A DNA stretch of 64,000 nt from NCBI GenBank assembly GCA_942491665.1, contig CALOBR010000021.1, positions 124,001 through 188,000 on the forward strand, written 5' to 3'. The position numbers were made by a program, and so were the translations under genes. Below the pieces are notes generated by a model that was given only the letters and a program-made list of their open reading frames with translations, ran no database searches and had not been told where the DNA came from. This document shows, piece by piece, positions 59,994-64,000 of this stretch. Source of the stretch: CAVQGZ01 sp942491665 (GTDB lineage: Bacteria > Actinomycetota > Actinomycetes > Jiangellales > Jiangellaceae). Each line of letters begins with the position of its first letter. The stretch's first letter is position 1.

Positions 59994-60208
59994 GTCGGCA
60001 GCACCGCCACCAAGGCACCCGTCGGGCTAGGCAGCCCGGCCACCGCCTCAGCCATCGGCGCGGCCACGATGACGAGGCTGACCTCGTCACCCAGGGCCGT
60101 CCACCGAGTCCGTGCGTCGGCGGGGGTCTCCGCCGGGCGGACATCCACGCCGGCCAGCGCCCATCCGGCCACCTGGACGGCCGGTCCGATCGCCACCACC
60201 CTGCCCAT
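59990..60208 (-). CDS. V-type ATPase subunit F (short)
   Basis: 72 residues, shorter than the usual 100 or so. VVAIGPAVQVAGWALAGVDV is the alpha/beta start seen in subunit F, and LVIVAAPMAEAV the second strand. The C-terminal helix that reaches the stalk in other organisms is missing, so the regulatory contact may be lost. Called mainly by position between c and E genes. Overlaps E by 4 nt. Confidence 0.68.
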   Translation of the reverse strand: MGRVVAIGPAVQVAGWALAGVDVRPAETPADARTRWTALGDEVSLVIVAAPMAEAVAGLPSPTGALVAVLPT

Positions 60209-60221
60209 CAGCCCCTCGCCC

Positions 60222-60707
60222 CTACTCCTGCCCGATCAAGATGATCCCGACGATGAGTCCGTAGATAGCGATGCCCTCGGCGAGACCGACGATGACCATG
60301 GCCCGCCCGAAGATCTCCGGGCGCTCGCTGATGGCGGCCAGAGCAGCGGCCCCGGTGTAGGCGACGCCGATGGCCGCCCCGAGGCCGCAGCCGGCCACCG
60401 CGATGGACGCACCGAACAACGCTGCCGATCGCGCTGAGGAGTCGGCCTGAACCGGCTCGGCCGGCGTGGGGTCGTCCTGGGTCGCGGGCGTAAGCACCGC
60501 CATGGTCGCGGGCGGAGCAGCCGCGTCCGCGGGGGCGCCGGAGCTGCCGGCAAGCACCACGGCGAACACGCCGAGCGCGACCACCACCAGGGCGACATCA
60601 GCGACGAGCAGCGCGCGCAGCGCCGTCCGGCCACGCCGGCGCACAAGCGCCTGCACCACCACCGCGGCGACGACGAGCACGGGCAGGCCGACCAGCCATG
60701 CAGACAC
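60222..60707 (-). CDS. ntpK: V-type ATPase proteolipid (c/K) subunit, unusual N-terminal hairpin
   Basis: 161 residues. The C-terminal hairpin (about 96-160) is a classic proteolipid: GASIAVAGCGLGAAIGVAYT then VIVGLAEGIAIYGLIVGIIL, with the ion-carrying Glu at 144. The N-terminal half has two other membrane helices (4-22 and 31-53) without the glycine pattern, joined by a Pro/Ala/Asp linker (55-90). No obvious sodium-binding Gln motif, so proton transport is more likely. GTG 60707 abuts the stop of the subunit a gene. Confidence 0.87.
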   Translation of the reverse strand: MSAWLVGLPVLVVAAVVVQALVRRRGRTALRALLVADVALVVVALGVFAVVLAGSSGAPADAAAPPATMAVLTPATQDDPTPAEPVQADSSARSAALFGASIAVAGCGLGAAIGVAYTGAAALAAISERPEIFGRAMVIVGLAEGIAIYGLIVGIILIGQE

Positions 60708-62135
60708 TCACAACACCTCCGACGGTTCGGTGTGCACGAGGGGGACGTGCCACGGGACGAACGGGCGGCCCTCAGACTCGAACACCCGCGAGAACAGCTC
60801 GTAGTACTCCAGGCGCAATGCCTGGATGCCGGCGACCAGCGCCTCGAAGGCGAAGATCGCGGCATTGCCCACCACGAAGAGGACGACCGCGCCGAGCATG
60901 CCCAAGGCCCCCGTGTCGGCCAACGACGTCGAGCCCTGCCAGACGAGTGCGGTGAGCGCAGCGTGCGCCAGGCCGAACGCAGCCAGCCGCGCGAATGACA
61001 CCAGGCTGGTGCCCAACCGGATGACGGCGTCGAACACCTCGACAGTCGCCTGAGCCGCCCCGGCCCCGCCACCGCCGGAGGTCGCGAACAGCCCGATGTA
61101 GGTCAGCACGATCCCGGCGACGCCGACCACCGCGCCTCCCCAGACCAACGCGCTCACTCCGGCGGCCACACCCCAGGCGACGATGCCGAGGCCGAGGAAC
61201 AGGGCGACGCCGGCGAGCCCGCTCTGCGCGACCAGGGCCGCCTGCCAGCCGCTCTCTCGCCATCGGTTGACCGTGCCCAGGGCGTACGACCCGGCGAGCA
61301 TGACGGCGCCCACGCCGATCGCTGCACCCAGCAGCGTGATCGGGTCTTCCAGCGGGTCCAGCCACAACGGCTCCAGCACGCCGGTGGGGCCGAAGAACTC
61401 GCCGAAGAGCACACCGAACACGATGGACATCAGGCCGGCCCCCACGACGAACGGCCAGACGTGGCGGTAGCGGTTGACCCCGCGCAGACGACCGGAGCGC
61501 AGCAGCAGCCCGAGCACCAGCAGCAGAAGCCCGTGGCCGGCGTCGGCGAACATCATGCCGAACATGAAGACATAGGCCAGGCCGGCCACCATCGTGGGGT
61601 CGACGTCGGCGTACGGGACGGTCGCGTAGGTGCGAACCAGGGGCTCGAACGAGCGACCGACCGTGCCACGGGCTGCCATCAGCGTGGGCGGGTCGACGCC
61701 GCGCGGCTGGGGGAGCGGGACGAGCGCGCCGCCGTACGGGGCGATCTGCTGGGCGACCTGCTCGCGTCGGGTGGCCGGTACCCAGGCGGGGATCGCGGCC
61801 ACCGACGCGCGACGCACGGAGTCGCCGGCGACGCGGAGCAGCTCCGCCTCCCCGGCCAGCATCGCCGCCGCCCGGTCGCTGGGATGCTGTGCGGCCAAAC
61901 CGTGCAGGTCGGGCTCGTCCCAGCACACCACCGGTTCGCTCACGCCGTCCGGGGCGAGCGCGTGCAGCTCGCGGGTCGCCTCGTCGGGAACCGACTCCGC
62001 GGGGTCGTAGAGGTGATCGATCTGCAAGGCTCCGCTGTCCGCGACGGTGGCCAGGATGTGGCGCCAGGTGCGCTGCGGGCCGACGAGGGCCACCCGCTGC
62101 ATGCGGACCGGTTCGACCGTCTCACGCCACGGCAT
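60708..62135 (-). CDS. ntpI: V-type ATPase subunit I/a (membrane stator)
   Basis: 475 residues, shorter than many (600 or more). Soluble N-terminal part (1-170, MQRVALVGPQRTWRHILATV), then about seven membrane helices: FMFGMMFADAGHGLLLLVLG, a family signature, and VSFARLAAFGLAHAALTALV; the Arg of this last helix region faces the proteolipid Glu. It holds the two half channels for ions. ATG 62135 overlaps the upstream gene by 14 nt. Confidence 0.92.
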   Translation of the reverse strand: MPWRETVEPVRMQRVALVGPQRTWRHILATVADSGALQIDHLYDPAESVPDEATRELHALAPDGVSEPVVCWDEPDLHGLAAQHPSDRAAAMLAGEAELLRVAGDSVRRASVAAIPAWVPATRREQVAQQIAPYGGALVPLPQPRGVDPPTLMAARGTVGRSFEPLVRTYATVPYADVDPTMVAGLAYVFMFGMMFADAGHGLLLLVLGLLLRSGRLRGVNRYRHVWPFVVGAGLMSIVFGVLFGEFFGPTGVLEPLWLDPLEDPITLLGAAIGVGAVMLAGSYALGTVNRWRESGWQAALVAQSGLAGVALFLGLGIVAWGVAAGVSALVWGGAVVGVAGIVLTYIGLFATSGGGGAGAAQATVEVFDAVIRLGTSLVSFARLAAFGLAHAALTALVWQGSTSLADTGALGMLGAVVLFVVGNAAIFAFEALVAGIQALRLEYYELFSRVFESEGRPFVPWHVPLVHTEPSEVL

Positions 62136-63045
62136 CGAACAGCTCCAGACTCTCACGGCGGCCAGCCGCCGTCTCCAGCGCGGCACGCACCCGCCAGGCA
62201 TCCACCGCGAGCACGGCCAGGCCGGCGACGACCGGCTCGACGTCGAACGACGAGCCGCGCAGCCGGGTGAAGGCGTCGCTCTCGACGCGCTTCCACCACC
62301 GAGCCTCGGCCCGCCACAGGTCGTGCAGGTCGTGGACGCCGTCCACTGCCCAGGCTGCCTCGCGCGCGAGTCCCGCCAGCGGCTGGGCGGGACTGTGCGC
62401 GAGCGCCCACCCCGGCCCGAGCATCGGCTCGGCCGCTGCGACGACGGCGTCGGGCAGCCGGCGGGGGTCGACCATCTGCTCACGGGCCACGATCAGCGCG
62501 CTCGCCCCGGCCATCCACGCAGCTGCGAACGGGACGGCGGCGGCCACTCGCGCGGTCCAGCGCAGGCGCATGTGCAGACGCACTGTTCGCACCCCGTCGC
62601 TGCCCGGGTCGCCCCAGGCGGAGGTGGCGAGCACCTCGCGCAGGTCGTGCGCCGTGGTCGTCACGACCAGGCGAGGCCATGCCGTGGCGAACGACCCGAG
62701 CCGGAACGTCGCCGATCCGCTGCCGCCCGTCGCCAGGCACAGGTGCTCGTCGACGTTGGCCACCTCGAAGGCACCGGCGAGAGCGCGCAGGGCGGGAGTG
62801 CCCGAACGTGGCACCCAGCCGCCGAGCACGCGCAGGTGCCACAGCAACGCGGCGGCGACGTTGTGCTGCGCGGCAGCGATGTCGTCGCCGGGTCGCACGT
62901 CGTGGCCGTAGGACGTCTCGGCCAGATCGGCAATGGCCTGCTCCAGCGAGCCGGCGGCGGCGAGTCGCCGCGTGCCGGCCAGGCCGAGGCGACGTCGGGC
63001 GAGCGCTCGGCCGCGGACGCTGGCGGCGACCCAGGCGCTGCTCAC
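62122..63045 (-). CDS. ntpC: V-type ATPase subunit C/d-like (AC39)
   Basis: 307 residues, mainly helical, with aromatic-rich segments (AARLAW-type repeats such as REAAWAVDGVHDLHDLWRAE). Divergent, but length, helical layout and position inside the operon match the socket subunit that joins the rotor shaft to the proteolipid ring. LGGWVPRSGTPALRALAGAF is the best conserved-looking block. Overlaps the stator coil gene upstream by 4 nt. Confidence 0.72.
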   Translation of the reverse strand: MSSAWVAASVRGRALARRRLGLAGTRRLAAAGSLEQAIADLAETSYGHDVRPGDDIAAAQHNVAAALLWHLRVLGGWVPRSGTPALRALAGAFEVANVDEHLCLATGGSGSATFRLGSFATAWPRLVVTTTAHDLREVLATSAWGDPGSDGVRTVRLHMRLRWTARVAAAVPFAAAWMAGASALIVAREQMVDPRRLPDAVVAAAEPMLGPGWALAHSPAQPLAGLAREAAWAVDGVHDLHDLWRAEARWWKRVESDAFTRLRGSSFDVEPVVAGLAVLAVDAWRVRAALETAAGRRESLELFDAVA

Positions 63046-63524
63046 GAGGCGTCCGGGTGCTCGGGAGGAACCGATGGGGCGGCTGCTCGCAGGGTCGTGA
63101 CCCCGAGGCGGCGGGCGACCTCGTCCAGCACCTTCTCGACCAGGATGGGAGCGTGGGCGGCGGCGTGCGCGCGCACGGTTGCGGCGTCCCGCTCGGCGGC
63201 GTCCAGGGTCTGCTGCGTCTCGTGCTCGGTCGCGGCGGCGATCCTGGCTGCGGCGGCGCGCCGCTCGGACTCCGCGTCGTGGCGTGCCGCGGCGACCGTA
63301 CGGCGAGCCCGCTCGGTGCCGCTCGCGTGCACCTGCCGGGCGCGCTGCGCGCCGTCCGCACGGATGCGGGTCGCCTCAGCCTCGGTCCGCTGCAGGCGGG
63401 AGAAGACCTCGGCGAGCTCGGCGTCGCGCTCAGCCACCCGGTCGGCAGGAACACCGGCGCCGGCGGCAGCGCCGGGCGTCCCGCTGGCGCGGAAGCGGTC
63501 GAGGAATCCTCTCGACCCCGCCAT
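63042..63524 (-). CDS. V-type ATPase subunit G/H-like stator coil
   Basis: 160 residues; residues about 30-125 are one long charged coil (DAELAEVFSRLQRTEAEATR and RRTVAAARHDAESERRAAAA), typical of the peripheral stalk partner of subunit E. First gene of the operon, ATG 63524 with GAGGAG 7 nt upstream. The family is poorly conserved, so the call rests on coil and place. Confidence 0.72.
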   Translation of the reverse strand: MAGSRGFLDRFRASGTPGAAAGAGVPADRVAERDAELAEVFSRLQRTEAEATRIRADGAQRARQVHASGTERARRTVAAARHDAESERRAAAARIAAATEHETQQTLDAAERDAATVRAHAAAHAPILVEKVLDEVARRLGVTTLRAAAPSVPPEHPDAS

Positions 63525-63635
63525 GGTGCGCTCCTCGCCGGCTCCAGGCCCGCGCGAACTCGGGCCGAGGAGCCCGTCCAGGTCATCGTGGCGGGCATCC
63601 CGGCCCCAAGGTCAGGGCGTGACGACCGCTGGCGC

Positions 63636-63649
63636 AGGACCAAAGTCCC
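63636..63649 (-). promoter_or_regulatory. DosR/DevR-like palindrome upstream of V-ATPase operon
   Basis: Read on the operon strand: GGGACTTTGGTCCT, which matches the core of the DosR box (consensus TTSGGGACTWWAGTCCCSAA) except at two positions; GGAC and GTCC arms are perfect with a 4-bp centre. It lies 112 bp before the first subunit gene. The operon ends in a universal stress protein, a classic DosR-type target. Confidence 0.4.
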
Positions 63650-63691
63650 GCAGCCGATCTCCGGCCCTGGGCCGACGGTGGCGGCGTCGGG

Positions 63692-64000
63692 TCAGTAGGA
63701 GAAGGGCCACGCCTTGAAGTAGTTGCGGATACGCACCCATAGCCCGTAGAGCCCGCGCGGTTCGAGAATGAGGAACACCACGATGAGGACGCCGAAGAGC
63801 ATCGTCTCCAGCTGGAAGACGTTGATGAGAGCGTCCTCCCCGAGACCCCCGACGAAGGGGATGTACTCCGCGAACGTCTCCACCACGCGTGGCAGCATGA
63901 CGACGAACACGGCGCCCATGATCGACCCACTGATGGTCGCCAAACCTCCGATGAAGACCACTGCGAGGAAGTCGATCGACAGGAAGAGGTTCCAGTTCTC
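63692..64000 (-). CDS. livM: Branched-chain amino acid ABC transporter permease, 5' part outside window
   Basis: 103 C-terminal codons visible; the frame enters from beyond the right edge. FLAVVFIGGLATISGSIMGA is the LivM/LivH late-helix signature; VFQLETMLFGVLIVVFLILE then EPRGLYGLWVRIRNYFKAWP closes the protein. Membrane subunit of a Liv-type importer (branched amino acids, amides or urea). It ends 167 bp before the V-ATPase operon start on the same strand; no clear terminator is seen between. Confidence 0.88.
   Translation of the reverse strand, partial: ENWNLFLSIDFLAVVFIGGLATISGSIMGAVFVVMLPRVVETFAEYIPFVGGLGEDALINVFQLETMLFGVLIVVFLILEPRGLYGLWVRIRNYFKAWPFSY

Noticed and set aside
1..64000. 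tRNA, rRNA, integrase, transposase or prophage signals
   Set aside because: None recognised on either strand; no evidence for a mobile element or attachment site.

Overview
The window is high-G+C DNA (well above 65% by eye, G/C-rich third codon positions, many GTG starts, ATGA/GTGA gene overlaps). It fits a high-G+C Actinomycetota chromosome. The gene content (WS/DGAT acyltransferase, F420-type LLM oxidoreductase, split methylmalonyl-CoA mutase plus MeaA-type mutase, LAL-type LuxR regulator, Rrf2/TetR/ArsR regulators) fits a Micrococcales or Propionibacteriales-like organism; the genus cannot be decided from the sequence alone. No rRNA, tRNA, CRISPR array, transposase or phage gene was recognised.

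Layout. 1-3.1 kb: a truncated PLP-dependent decarboxylase, divergent from an amidase and a YaaA-family gene. 3.1-8.2 kb (minus): TetR regulator, ABC ATPase, double-length ABC permease, then a sulfide:quinone oxidoreductase-like flavoprotein and a 48-residue microprotein. 8.2-11.7 kb: TetR regulator divergent from a nucleotide-sugar-epimerase-like gene and a second ABC exporter, with a clear promoter/operator between. 11.7-15.4 kb: Rrf2 regulator, small membrane protein, two methyltransferases, a NUDIX hydrolase and a decayed stretch. 15.4-25.4 kb: L-lactate dehydrogenase, AIM24 and DinB proteins, a large LAL regulator facing a repeat-bearing membrane protein, WS/DGAT, an atypical SDR and an L-lactate permease. 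25.5-31.3 kb: an unrecognised two-gene module and PutA. 31.4-36.4 kb: a phosphatase-fold protein lacking its catalytic Cys, alcohol dehydrogenase, an acyl-CoA dehydrogenase with a broken 3' end, and uracil-DNA glycosylase. 36.4-41.7 kb: AI-2E transporter, LLM oxidoreductase, AlaDH/PNT-like enzyme, NAD(P)-binding protein, and arsR/arsM sharing one operator.

41.7-51.4 kb is a B12 and acyl-CoA block: crotonase, MeaA-type mutase with its own G3E-like GTPase, and, convergent to it, mutA-mutB-meaB followed by a stress protein. Together these would carry propionyl-CoA (and probably ethylmalonyl-CoA type) carbon into succinyl-CoA. 51.5-55.2 kb: a collagen-like surface protein knocked out of frame by an 8-bp tandem duplication, an overlapping sensor kinase and a cation efflux protein. 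55.1-63.5 kb (minus): a complete A/V-type ATPase operon of nine subunit genes ending in a universal stress protein, preceded by a DosR-like palindrome. The window ends inside a livM-type permease.

Points most worth a second look: the SQR-linked microprotein, the reversible-looking frameshift in the collagen gene, the V-ATPase operon with its putative dormancy box, the Cys-less phosphatase-fold protein, and the unrecognised 25.5-28.0 kb gene pair.
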